DNA of 20,372 nt from DASVWH01 sp036389715 (GCA_036389715.1 DASVWH010000149.1:1-20372); one strand, 5' to 3'. Shown: positions 5,449-12,828, numbered from the stretch's first letter. Program-made: numbers and translations. The notes: generated from the letters alone by a model not told the origin.

Positions 5449-5931
5449 ATGTTGCTTGATGGTGCTGATATGAATGAGTTGCTCGTAACCATAGCAGAAG
5501 GGGCGATCCTACGTAAATTCGATGCTCAACCTCACAATCTGGGACGGTTCAGAGATGATGGAAGCCTGATTGATTATCCAGAGCGCCCGGTTCTTAATGC
5601 GCTCCTCAACTTGGAATTCGTTAAGCCTAAGCAAGGGCCTGTCGCTAATGGCGGAGAATTTACAGCGTATAAGCTTACTGATAAAGGCTTGCGTTATGTG
5701 GAAGTGAGAGGCCGCAATATGGCAAGTATCAATGAGATATTCTGGGCCATTGTTCATGAGCATGATAATTCTAACAATGTCTATTTTTATATTGGCACAG
5801 CAGCGCCTGACCTGTCTCGATTGGTCGAAGGTAATTTTGATAGCGGAGATAAGATTACGATTACCTGCCATGAGATAGACAGTGTTCCTTCTAACGCGCT
5901 TTTGCTTCAAGACGATCAATTAAAGTCATAA
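5449..5931 (+). CDS. Winged-helix-like protein of unknown function
   Basis: This 160-residue protein starts at an ATG preceded by GGAGG with 8-base spacing. The first 80 residues read like a winged helix: a helix LLVTIAEGAIL, a second helix in PVLNALLNLEFV, then a wing (KPKQGPVANGG) and FTAYKLTDKGLRYVE, whose LTxKG turn is common in MarR/PadR-type and other wHTH folds. Residues 90-160 form a separate mixed domain (SINEIFWAIVHEHD, VYFYIGTAAP, KITITCHEID). Gaps to its neighbours are 77 and 85 bases, so it may share or supplement their transcription. A long minus-strand frame covers the same DNA but lacks a ribosome site. Confidence 0.68.
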   Translation: MLLDGADMNELLVTIAEGAILRKFDAQPHNLGRFRDDGSLIDYPERPVLNALLNLEFVKPKQGPVANGGEFTAYKLTDKGLRYVEVRGRNMASINEIFWAIVHEHDNSNNVYFYIGTAAPDLSRLVEGNFDSGDKITITCHEIDSVPSNALLLQDDQLKS

Positions 5932-6016
5932 TAAGTGGCTGAGGCTTAGATCAGGCAAAGCATTAGGTATTTCTAACGGATGAAAAATTATCCCGCAACA
6001 ACCGCATTGAAATATT

Positions 6017-6559
6017 ATGGCAGCAGAGAAATCAAATAATGTTGATTTACAGGAGGGTATTCGAGCGTTCCTTTCCCACTATGAGAGAATGCCGGAGGAG
6101 ATTGAAAGGACCCATAGCCCTTTTTGGAATGCCCGTTATGAGTTGGCAAAGAATGTAATTTCGCTGGCTTCTGCCTCTTTAGTGCTTACTGTTACCTTCT
6201 CCACTTCTCTTACGGGGCCGGGCAAAGTTGGGAATTGGAAGTACCTCTTGATATGCAGTTGGATCGCGTTCCTGTTATCGCTTATTTCGGCAACATCTTC
6301 TTTGTGGGTCTCAATAAATCTTAAAACCGTCGCCGCGCGTTTTCTTAATCAAAGCGTGAAGGTCATGCAAGTATTAGATAATCTCGATCTATCAAGCCCA
6401 AATCCTACACAAGAGCTTCAGGGAGTAATAAACGAAATACTTGTTCCCCTGAAGCCCATTGAGGTTTGGCAGGGGCGCTTTCTTAACATAAGTCTCATTA
6501 TGTTTATGATTGCCTTGACGTTGCTAGGGGCGTTTGGGTGGAAGCAATTTGCAGTATAA
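6017..6559 (+). CDS. Three-TM membrane protein of unknown function
   Basis: The 180-residue product has a hydrophilic N-terminus (residues 1-40, acidic helix with EEIERTHSPFWNAR), two membrane helices in close succession (about 46-66 and 76-98), a cytoplasmic or periplasmic helix-rich linker (about 100-150, including LNQSVKVMQVLDNLDL) and a third TM helix (about 155-176). Its N-terminus and linker could act as a sensor or partner-binding part. A 2TM hairpin near a soluble helix recalls SLATT-type effectors, but the third TM and absence of a recognised motif make that only a loose comparison. The ribosome site is weak and the start is the first ATG. Confidence 0.65.
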   Translation: MAAEKSNNVDLQEGIRAFLSHYERMPEEIERTHSPFWNARYELAKNVISLASASLVLTVTFSTSLTGPGKVGNWKYLLICSWIAFLLSLISATSSLWVSINLKTVAARFLNQSVKVMQVLDNLDLSSPNPTQELQGVINEILVPLKPIEVWQGRFLNISLIMFMIALTLLGAFGWKQFAV

Positions 6560-6604
6560 GCCGGGCTAGGCGCAGGGCCTCGTGTCACAAAACAAGATCA
6601 AACC

Positions 6605-7231
6605 ATGATGCTTAGGTATAAAAGTGATTACCCGAATCAAGTCCACCAACTTGTCGTCAGCGTGTCAAGACACCTTCACATAACTAAATCCGGCTACGTC
6701 CGGTATCGGAAGAAAGAGTTTGATTTGAACCTCCAGAACGTCGCCAAGTCTGACAGGGAGCATGTAGTTCATTACCTTATTCGGGATCACTTTAGCGGAC
6801 TGTTTTACGGAGAGGTTTGCTCCTCATCCGATTTGATGCCAGTCGAAGATTTCCTTCTTCGAGCCTGGTCGAAAAAGGATGAATATATCTTTTTCGGGAT
6901 TCCGTCTTACTTGTCTATTCCCAAAACCGTAAGTACGACATTCCCAGAGGTGCATGACTTCATTCAATCACTCGGCATAGATACAGTAGAGGTCACGAGC
7001 GGATTTCAGGGAGGGGTGAGAGACATACGGACGTGGGAAAACTACCTGCGCCAATTAGTCTCAGTGCGGGAAGAAACGAAGCCGACGGAAATACAATCGA
7101 GGGCGGCTCGTATCAGCGGGGGCTTGAATAATGATTGGGAAGAGCCGGAATTAAAGATGCGGAAGTGGGCTGACAATATTAAGGAGATAAAGTCGCCATC
7201 CGGGGAGGTATTCGTTTTAGGCCGCACTTAA
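6605..7231 (+). CDS. Possible degenerate RNase H-fold (integrase/transposase-like) protein
   Basis: The 208-residue protein contains HVVHYLIRDHFSGLFYGEV (about 53-71), then FLLRAWSKKDEYIFFGIPSY (83-102), then FIQSLGID (119-126) and SGFQGGVRDIRTWENYL (132-148). The order resembles the rve/DDE core: a strand with Asp61 and a (S/T)xxxY pattern, a helix, a GIP strand, a helix ending in LGI, then a glycine before a helix with Glu145. The usual second Asp after GIP is replaced (IPK at 105-107), so the triad is incomplete and catalytic activity is doubtful. Two ATG codons are adjacent (6605, 6608) and neither has a clear Shine-Dalgarno. The C-terminal 50 residues are charged. It follows the TM gene by 45 bases and is last in the cluster. 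Confidence 0.6.
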   Translation: MMLRYKSDYPNQVHQLVVSVSRHLHITKSGYVRYRKKEFDLNLQNVAKSDREHVVHYLIRDHFSGLFYGEVCSSSDLMPVEDFLLRAWSKKDEYIFFGIPSYLSIPKTVSTTFPEVHDFIQSLGIDTVEVTSGFQGGVRDIRTWENYLRQLVSVREETKPTEIQSRAARISGGLNNDWEEPELKMRKWADNIKEIKSPSGEVFVLGRT

Positions 7232-7367
7232 TCTACTGCGAGATGCGGAGAGACCGAGAACGCTTAGTCAAAGTCTGCTGCTCGGCCTCGCCGCCGGTCT
7301 AACTGCAAATGTGTCAAAGCCCCTGAGCCGGAACGCCACCTAATCTTCTTGATCTTAATTAGGCATA

Positions 7368-7419
7368 ATTTTCGGTCAGAAACTATATTACTCAGTCAGC
7401 ATATTTCATTTTCGGTCAG
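7368..7419. repeat. Pair of 12-bp direct repeats 40 bp apart
   Basis: ATTTTCGGTCAG occurs at 7368-7379 and 7408-7419, an exact repeat at 40-bp spacing, about four helical turns. It lies in the 372-base gap (7232-7603) between the accessory cluster and the LeuA-like gene, otherwise without recognisable content. A regulator site or junction footprint is possible. Confidence 0.5.
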
Positions 7420-7603
7420 GCGCGACTTTTCACTATTTTTCGGGCAAAGTCAGTCTGGGCAGATAAATTTCCTCGACCAACAAACTATTACCCCACCACC
7501 GACGGCTTGCTTGACAATTAGACGCGCCGCTTGTTGTAATCAATTTTCTTCCCATGAGCATTAACCTGTTCCCAATTCTCTGAGAGCGAGGAGAGGTGTC
7601 GAA

Positions 7604-8818
7604 GTGCCTGCTGATGAGCTGGTTTATGATTGGAACACGGTCGAGCCTGCGCTCCAAGCGCCGGGTCGTCCTATCGGGTTCGACGATGAGACGCTGCGCG
7701 ACGGGCTGCAATCGCCGTCGGTGTGCGAGCCGCCCGTCGAGAAGAAGATAGAGCTGCTGCACCTGATGGATGCGCTCGGCATCGAGACGGCCGACATCGG
7801 CCTGCCCGGCGCGGGCGGCACACACGCGGCCGGAGTCGAGCGGCTGGCCCGCGAGATAGCAGAGCAGAAACTGCGCATCCGTCCCAACTGCGCCGCCCGG
7901 ACACACGCCGCCGACATCACCCCGATCATCGAAATCTCGCAGCGCGTCGGCATCTCCATCGAAGCCTGCACCTTCATCGGCTCGTCGCCCGTGCGCTTCT
8001 ACGCCGAAGACTGGACGCTCGACAAGCTCCTGAAGATGACGGAAGAGGCCGTCACGTTCGCCGTCAAGGAAGGCATCCCCGTGATGTACGTGACGGAAGA
8101 CACGACGCGCGCCGACCCGGAAACACTGCGCGCGCTCTACACGACGGCCATCCGCTGCGGGGCGCGGGCCGTCTGCGTCTGCGACACGGTCGGCCATTCG
8201 ACGCCGGACGGTGCGCGCGCCGTCGTCCGCTTCGTCAAGAGCATTATCGAAGAGCAGGGCGAGCAGGTGCGCCTGGACTGGCACGGCCACCAGGACCGCG
8301 GCCTCGGCGTGATTAATTCCATCGCGGCCATCGAGGGCGGGGCCGATCAGGTGCACGGCTCGGCGCTCGGCGTCGGCGAGCGTGTCGGCAATACGCCGAT
8401 GGACCAATTGCTCGTCAATCTCAAGCTGATGGGCTGGATTGACAAAGACCTCTCGCTGCTCGGCCAATACTGCGAGGTCGCGGCCTCCTCCTGCGGCTGG
8501 ACGATTCCGCACAACTACCCCGTCTTCGGGCGCGACGCTTTTCGCACCGCCACAGGCGTTCACGCCGCGGCCGTCATCAAGAGCTATCGCAAGGGCGACA
8601 CGGCGCTCGCCGACCTCGTCTACTCGGGCGTCCCCGCCGGGCTCTTCGGCCTCAAACAGCGAATCGAGATCGGCCCGATGAGCGGCAAGTCCAACGTCGT
8701 CTACTGGCTCGAATCGCGCGGCCTGGATGCCAGCGAGGAACGCGTCACACGCATCTTCGAGCATGCCAAACAGTCTTCCTCCGTCCTCGAAGAGGGAGAA
8801 GTAATGCAGCTGGTCTAA
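7604..8818 (+). CDS. 2-isopropylmalate synthase/HMGL-type acyl-transferase
   Basis: The 404-residue enzyme belongs to the pyruvate-carboxyltransferase (HMGL-like) TIM-barrel superfamily, which condenses acetyl-CoA with a 2-oxo acid or cleaves HMG-CoA. DDETLRDGLQ at 27-36 gives the catalytic Arg-Asp, EDTTRAD lies at 165-171, the metal pair is DWHGHQDRG with His227 and His229, and GVGERVGNTP (256-265) is the LeuA-type loop. GVH320 with a following SGKSN segment matches the communicating subdomain of LeuA, favouring alpha-isopropylmalate, citramalate or homocitrate synthase over HMG-CoA lyase. The roughly 120-residue leucine-sensing domain is absent, so leucine feedback is not expected. GTG start; AGGAG lies 10 bases upstream. 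No leucine-pathway genes adjoin it. Confidence 0.85.
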   Translation: MPADELVYDWNTVEPALQAPGRPIGFDDETLRDGLQSPSVCEPPVEKKIELLHLMDALGIETADIGLPGAGGTHAAGVERLAREIAEQKLRIRPNCAARTHAADITPIIEISQRVGISIEACTFIGSSPVRFYAEDWTLDKLLKMTEEAVTFAVKEGIPVMYVTEDTTRADPETLRALYTTAIRCGARAVCVCDTVGHSTPDGARAVVRFVKSIIEEQGEQVRLDWHGHQDRGLGVINSIAAIEGGADQVHGSALGVGERVGNTPMDQLLVNLKLMGWIDKDLSLLGQYCEVAASSCGWTIPHNYPVFGRDAFRTATGVHAAAVIKSYRKGDTALADLVYSGVPAGLFGLKQRIEIGPMSGKSNVVYWLESRGLDASEERVTRIFEHAKQSSSVLEEGEVMQLV

Positions 8819-8820
8819 GA

Positions 8821-8950
8821 GTTAATAGTGAATCGTAAATCGTCAATGGTAAATAGGAAAAGAAAGAGAGGGGCTTCAAGTCTCGGGGACGCGCTTTCAT
8901 CGATTGACGATTGACGATTCACTATTGACCGTTGGCCATCGACCATTAAC
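8821..8950. repeat. Heptamer-like repeats arranged as a large inverted repeat
   Basis: The left arm (8821-8854) starts GTTAATAGTGAATCG and continues with CGTAAATCGTCAATGG units. The right arm (8899-8950) is a near inverse: CGATTGACGATTGACGATT, then CACTATTGACCGTTGGCC, closing with ATTAAC. Units of 7-8 bases built on TTGACGA recur in both arms. The unit sits exactly in the gap between the two plus-strand enzymes and could fold into a long imperfect hairpin. Similar short tandem heptamers are known in intergenic DNA of several bacterial groups. Confidence 0.7.
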
Positions 8951-8956
8951 TTGATT

Positions 8957-10192
8957 ATGGTTTCTCCTTCCAAGACGCTCGCGCCTGAACGGATTATCAA
9001 GGAACTCCTCATCGAGGAGCGGGTGCGGCGTGCTTTTCAGTCCTTTGAAGCCGGAGGGAGAGAGATTACGGAGGAGCAGATAGCGATCTGTTCCATCCCC
9101 GCGCCGCCTTTCGGCGAGGGCGAGCGCGCCGCGTATCTCTGCGAGAAGTTTCGCGGGCTCGGCCTCGGCGAAGCGCACATTGATAAGGAAGGCAATTGTG
9201 TGGCGCTGCGCCGCGGGCGCTCTGTTTCTCCGCTCCTGGTCGTCAGCGCGCACCTGGACACGGTCTTTCCGCCGGACACTGATTTCAGCGTCCGGCGAGA
9301 GCAGGACAGGCTCTGTGCGCCCGGCATCGCCGACGACGGCTGCGGGCTGGCGGCGCTCCTGGCTCTCTTGAGCGCCCTTCAATCCTGTCACCTCGAAACC
9401 GAAGGCTCGCTGCTTTTCGTCGGGACGGTCGGCGAAGAGGGTGAAGGGAATCTGCGCGGCGTGCGTTATCTCCTGACGGAGAGCGAGTGGGCCAAACGCG
9501 TGGACGCTTTCATCAGCTTCGACGGCCCCGGCGTTGAACGCATCACGCACGCGGCGCTCGGCTCGCGTCGTTACCGCGCCACGCTGCGCGGGGTGGGCGG
9601 ACACTCCTGGGGAGATTTCGGCGTCGCCAATCCTGTCCACGCGCTCGGTCGCGCCATCGCGCGGCTCGCTTCCTACCCCGCGCCTCTGGACCCGCGCACG
9701 ACCTTCAACGTCGGGCACGTAGAGGGCGGCGCCGGCATCAACGTCATCCCGCGTCAAGCCTCGATGGATGTTGATTTGCGTTCCGCTTCGGCCGAAGAGC
9801 TGCGTCGCCTGGACGCCTACTTCCGGCGCGCCGTGCGTGAGGCCGCCGAGGATGAGAACGTGGCGCGGCGTCCGGGCGAGCGCCCGCTTGAGCTGGACCT
9901 GAAACTGATAGGCGACCGCCCGAGCGGCGAGACCGCGGCGGACTCTCCACTCGTGCGTCTGGCGCAGGAGGCGACGGGCTTCTTCGGCTACCGCCCGCGC
10001 CTCGACCGTTCTTCGACCGATTCAAACATCGCCATCTCGCTCGGTATCCCCGCCATCACGCTCGGCGCGGGCGGCTCCTCCGGCAATTCACATACGCTCG
10101 ATGAATGGTTCGACCCGCGCGGGCGCGACGTAGGGCTCAAGCGCGCCCTGCTCGTCATGCTCGGGATAGTCGGTCTCAGGAAGACTGATTGA
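8957..10192 (+). CDS. M20-family metallopeptidase
   Basis: A 411-residue di-zinc hydrolase of the M20 (M20/M25/M40) family, probably an aminopeptidase/tripeptidase or amidohydrolase in the cytoplasm. Metal and catalytic residues are visible: SAHLDTV (His99, Asp101), GIADDGCG (bridging Asp126), VGEEGEGN (Glu160 catalytic, Glu161 ligand) and SSGNSHTLDEW (His379). Between them is the lid/dimerisation domain with GVGGHSWGDFG and the FNVGHVEGGAGINVIP motif. PepT-like proteins are the closest fit by pattern; substrate cannot be told. ATG 8957 is preferred to a TTG six bases earlier, but neither has a good ribosome site, and the start is within seven bases of the repeat array. Confidence 0.85.
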   Translation: MVSPSKTLAPERIIKELLIEERVRRAFQSFEAGGREITEEQIAICSIPAPPFGEGERAAYLCEKFRGLGLGEAHIDKEGNCVALRRGRSVSPLLVVSAHLDTVFPPDTDFSVRREQDRLCAPGIADDGCGLAALLALLSALQSCHLETEGSLLFVGTVGEEGEGNLRGVRYLLTESEWAKRVDAFISFDGPGVERITHAALGSRRYRATLRGVGGHSWGDFGVANPVHALGRAIARLASYPAPLDPRTTFNVGHVEGGAGINVIPRQASMDVDLRSASAEELRRLDAYFRRAVREAAEDENVARRPGERPLELDLKLIGDRPSGETAADSPLVRLAQEATGFFGYRPRLDRSSTDSNIAISLGIPAITLGAGGSSGNSHTLDEWFDPRGRDVGLKRALLVMLGIVGLRKTD

Positions 10193-10220
10193 GAGCGTTC
10201 AAACTTAGAAGACGGATTGA

Positions 10221-10295
10221 GAGCGGGCGCTGGTCTGCGAGGCGCTCACGCAGGGCGTGTGCCCTGCGTGAGCGACGAATCGCAGGCGCTCTTTT
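10221..10295 (+). terminator. Large intrinsic terminator between convergent genes
   Basis: A perfect 14-bp stem, CGCTCACGCAGGGC (10243-10256) with GCCCTGCGTGAGCG (10261-10274), closes a GTGT loop. CTGCGA (10235-10240) with TCGCAG (10280-10285) and flanking GAGCG/CGCTC bases extend it, and TTTT (10292-10295) follows on the plus strand. It ends the M20 gene transcript; on the minus strand it lacks a T-run but could also block the DUF4388 gene transcript. Confidence 0.8.
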
Positions 10296-10319
10296 CATGA
10301 CATAAGTCTAATGAATGGC

Positions 10320-11375
10320 TTAGTTTAGAGGGATGGTGACGGTTGTCGTCCCGGCTTTGCCGGCGGGGAAGCGTTTCTGCCGGGCGATGCGCTGGGCCGT
10401 CCCGTCGCCGCCTGAAATCTGCGTCACGCGCCCCGCTTCGTCGTAGCTCACCTGGACAGAGACCATCTTCGGGCCCTGCTTGGGGGGTTCCGGTTTCCTG
10501 GCCGCGTCGGGGTTCGCATTCGCGGGCGGCTGGACCGTCGCCGATTGCTTCGCTGCGCTGGCTCTCTCCTGTGCGGCCAGGGCGCGCTCTCTGTCGCGTG
10601 CCTCGCGTGCGCGCCGCGCGGCCAGGGCGGCCGGATCATTGGCGACCGGCGCATCTACCGGCGCGCCCGTTTCAGCCAGGGCGGCTGTCTCTGCCTGAGC
10701 TTCAGCCGGGCCGGCCGGGCTTTCGCTCGAAGCACTCACGGCCTGCTCTGCGGGCCGGGCAGCGGGCTCGGCTGCGACCGCGCGGGGCTTGCTTTTGTTA
10801 TACCAACCGGCAGGGACGCCGATTACTGCGACAATGCCGATAATCGCCGCGACCACCGCGCCGTAGACCATCACCCTGCTTTTTCCGCCGCTCGCGGCAG
10901 CGCCGACCGTCATCGAGAGCGGCATCGCAGACGGCTCGGCTTCCGGCCCGGCCTCTGCGGATTCGGCTACGGGCTGCTCCTCTTCGATAACGCGGACGCC
11001 CTCGTCCATTAGCTCCGGGTCAGCCGGGGCCGACTGCTCGCAGTCCATCTCGGGCTCGCTCGGCTTAATCCCTTCGTCCAGACGGCGCAAGCCCTCCAGC
11101 GCAACCTGCACCCAGGGTTGATGAATGGTGCGGCGCTCCGGCGGGAAAGATTCGCTGAATTTGAAGGAGGCGTTGGCCAGGGTCAGCGAGTAGTAGATGG
11201 CTTCGACGCCGTTGAGCGAGCCGATCTTGGCGTCCACGAGGTCGCCGCGCTCAAAGTAGAAGTAGCCGGGCGCACGTTCATAGGCCACCTTCAATCGTCC
11301 GGTCTTGCGTTGGTTACAGAAGAACTCGATCAGTTCCGCCAGTGAGAGATCGCTCAGTTGCCCGGTCAGTGACAT
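10320..11375 (-). CDS. DUF4388 (PatA N-terminal-like) protein with TM segment and TonB-C-like tail
   Basis: The 351-residue product starts MSLTGQLSDLSLAELIEFF; this and KTGRLKVAYE, YFYFERGDLVDAKIG and GVEAIYYSL (residues 1-100) are the DUF4388 pattern, a domain tied to signalling and gliding regulators. An acidic linker (to about 150), one TM helix (about 167-190), a long Ala/Pro/Glu region with an Arg/Ala helix (about 275-300), and a 45-residue tail follow. The tail VSVQVSYDEAGRVTQISGG then RQKRFPAGKAG and TVTIPL looks like a shortened TonB C-terminal fold. It would place DUF4388 in the cytoplasm and the tail in the periplasm. The frame extends upstream, but AGAGGA before ATG 11375 and homology set this start. 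It lies downstream of the TonB-like gene with 113 bases between them. Confidence 0.8.
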   Translation of the reverse strand: MSLTGQLSDLSLAELIEFFCNQRKTGRLKVAYERAPGYFYFERGDLVDAKIGSLNGVEAIYYSLTLANASFKFSESFPPERRTIHQPWVQVALEGLRRLDEGIKPSEPEMDCEQSAPADPELMDEGVRVIEEEQPVAESAEAGPEAEPSAMPLSMTVGAAASGGKSRVMVYGAVVAAIIGIVAVIGVPAGWYNKSKPRAVAAEPAARPAEQAVSASSESPAGPAEAQAETAALAETGAPVDAPVANDPAALAARRAREARDRERALAAQERASAAKQSATVQPPANANPDAARKPEPPKQGPKMVSVQVSYDEAGRVTQISGGDGTAQRIARQKRFPAGKAGTTTVTIPLN

Positions 11376-11488
11376 GTCTATTCCTCTATCTTTGAAGGTT
11401 GGCCCTGCACGGCTGCGGGGATGGCGGCGCGGCAGAAGGGGCGTGCGGCGGCCCTTTGCCGGGACCGCGCGCACTCTCGATAATTCAG

Positions 11489-12604
11489 TTACTGAGTGAG
11501 TGAGAAGTTATAGTTGATCTGCCCGGAGACCTTCACGGGCTGGCCTGAAAGCAGCGTCGGGGAGAAGCGTGCGCCCTGTGCCGCCTGGACGGCCGCGGGC
11601 TGTAAGAACGGGCTGCCGCTGATGGCCTTGGCGGCGATGACCTTGCCCGCTTCGTCTATCACGACCTCGACGACGACCAGGCCGGAGGCGCGCATGTTCT
11701 TCGCATTGGGCGGATAGGTGGGCTTGGGCAGAACGGCCGCCTTGCCGTTGAGCACGCCGCCCGAGACGGGCCTCAGCAAACGCTTCGGAGCAGGCTGGGC
11801 CGGGGGCGGCTCCTCATCCAGCTTGACCGCGGAACTGTTGACCGTGCTGGGGATACCGGCCCCGGTGGCCGCCATCCTGAGCGCGGCGTCGGCGGCCGTG
11901 ACGCTGGTTTTGATGAGGGACGCGCCCGCGGGCAGCGTCGTCGCGGGTTTACCGGCGGCAGCCGCAGCCGGTTTGGCCGTGTTCGCTGCGGGCGCGGCTG
12001 CGGGCGCGGCTGCGGCCTGTGCCGGAGCGGCCGGTTGGTTCATCCTGGCGAGAGTCGCTTCGTCCAGGTAATAGCTGATGGTCCGGTACGTCACCTCCGT
12101 CGGCTCGAAGCTCAGCTTGCCGCCTTCGAGCACGGCGACGGACGTGGTCATCTTCGTCCAGTTGCCGAAGCTGTCGAACTCGTAAGTGTAGGTCTCTTTG
12201 CTCATCAGCGAGCCGTCCGTATTGAGCAGCGTCATCTCGACGATGTTGCCCTTGTCGTCGTACTTGTAGACCTCCTTGCCCGTCAGCGTCGCGCCGGGGA
12301 CGGGGAAATACGCGCTCTCTATCTTGGTTCCCTTGATGTCGTAGGCTACAGATTCCAGGACGGCGCGCTGTCCCTCCGTCGGCTTGCCGCCCTTATTCGA
12401 GAGCTTCGCCGTCTCTGTGCGAACCCGCCGGACAGGCCCGGCCAGCCCGTCCTGCTCCCTGTCCGTGCTTAAAATCGAGGCGAAAAGGTGTGCGGCCCGC
12501 GACGGCCCTATCGGGTTCGACGGGTTGGCCGACACGTCCAGGGGCAGACCGAGCGTGCCGACCAGAAAAGTCAGCGCGAGGATCAGGTTCATTCGTCTTA
12601 ACAT
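11489..12604 (-). CDS. Exported TonB-C-terminal protein with RHS-like YD segment
   Basis: A 371-residue product. AGGAG 8 bases before ATG 12604 fixes a start that gives a signal peptide (MLRRMNLILALTFLV, cleavage near residue 26, ending VSA). Residues about 110-160 contain VYKYDDKGNIVEMTLLNTDG and TYEFDSFGNWTKM, two RHS/YD-type units. A low-complexity Ala/Pro/Lys linker (about 195-225) follows. The C-terminus (about 290-371) is a TonB C-terminal domain: PTYPPNAKNMRASGLVVVEV, IDEAGKVIAAKAISG, and ARFSPTLLSGQPVKVSG. It would act in the periplasm, passing energy or binding partners rather than being a classical TonB with a cytoplasmic N-terminus. The ORF is open to an upstream start at 12739, but no ribosome site supports it. 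Confidence 0.82.
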   Translation of the reverse strand: MLRRMNLILALTFLVGTLGLPLDVSANPSNPIGPSRAAHLFASILSTDREQDGLAGPVRRVRTETAKLSNKGGKPTEGQRAVLESVAYDIKGTKIESAYFPVPGATLTGKEVYKYDDKGNIVEMTLLNTDGSLMSKETYTYEFDSFGNWTKMTTSVAVLEGGKLSFEPTEVTYRTISYYLDEATLARMNQPAAPAQAAAAPAAAPAANTAKPAAAAAGKPATTLPAGASLIKTSVTAADAALRMAATGAGIPSTVNSSAVKLDEEPPPAQPAPKRLLRPVSGGVLNGKAAVLPKPTYPPNAKNMRASGLVVVEVVIDEAGKVIAAKAISGSPFLQPAAVQAAQGARFSPTLLSGQPVKVSGQINYNFSLTQ

Positions 12605-12758
12605 AGACTTAACTCCTGAAATCATTCCGGCATGAGTGGTAAAAAGCAGCGTGAGTGTGAGTGCGGGTCCAGCGCAGCGCCGGACGGGGCCAAAACGAAA
12701 GCTCTCGGAGACCAACCCTGCTGACCCGCAGGACAGCAAGAAAATATTACATGGATTA

Positions 12759-12787
12759 ACTATGTTTGTCTATACTAAACATAGCAA
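12759..12787 (-). promoter_or_regulatory. Palindromic operator overlapping a candidate promoter of the TonB-like gene
   Basis: CTATGTTT (12760-12767) is a perfect inverse of AAACATAG (12777-12784) with a 9-base centre. On the minus strand the same DNA reads TTGCTA (-35, 12787-12782), 17 bases, and CATAGT (-10, 12764-12759), each matching 4 of 6. The overlap suggests a repressor site. It is 155-180 bp upstream of ATG 12604. Confidence 0.45.
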
Positions 12788-12828
12788 GACACCGAGGATT
12801 GACTAAATGTTGATTAAAAGCAGGGTGG

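Noticed and set aside
5509..5919. 136-codon minus-strand frame
   Set aside because: Overlaps the plus-strand gene at 5449, which has GGAGG and a winged-helix-like pattern. The minus frame has no ribosome site.
7433..8764. Long 443-codon minus-strand frame
   Set aside because: It is antisense to the LeuA-type gene, which has complete catalytic motifs and a ribosome site. The antisense translation is rich in Asp/Arg/Val/Gly, typical of a GC-rich shadow frame.
8821..8950. CRISPR array
   Set aside because: Repeat units are 7-8 bases, degenerate and inverted, without regular 25-40 base repeats and unique spacers.
8897..9757. 286-codon minus-strand frame
   Set aside because: Antisense to the M20 peptidase, which has all metal ligands; its N-terminal part includes translated repeat DNA.
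11376..11474. Upstream N-terminal extension of the DUF4388 gene
   Set aside because: The extension is Arg/Pro-rich, lacks a ribosome site, and DUF4388 proteins begin with MSLTG-like sequence at the chosen start.
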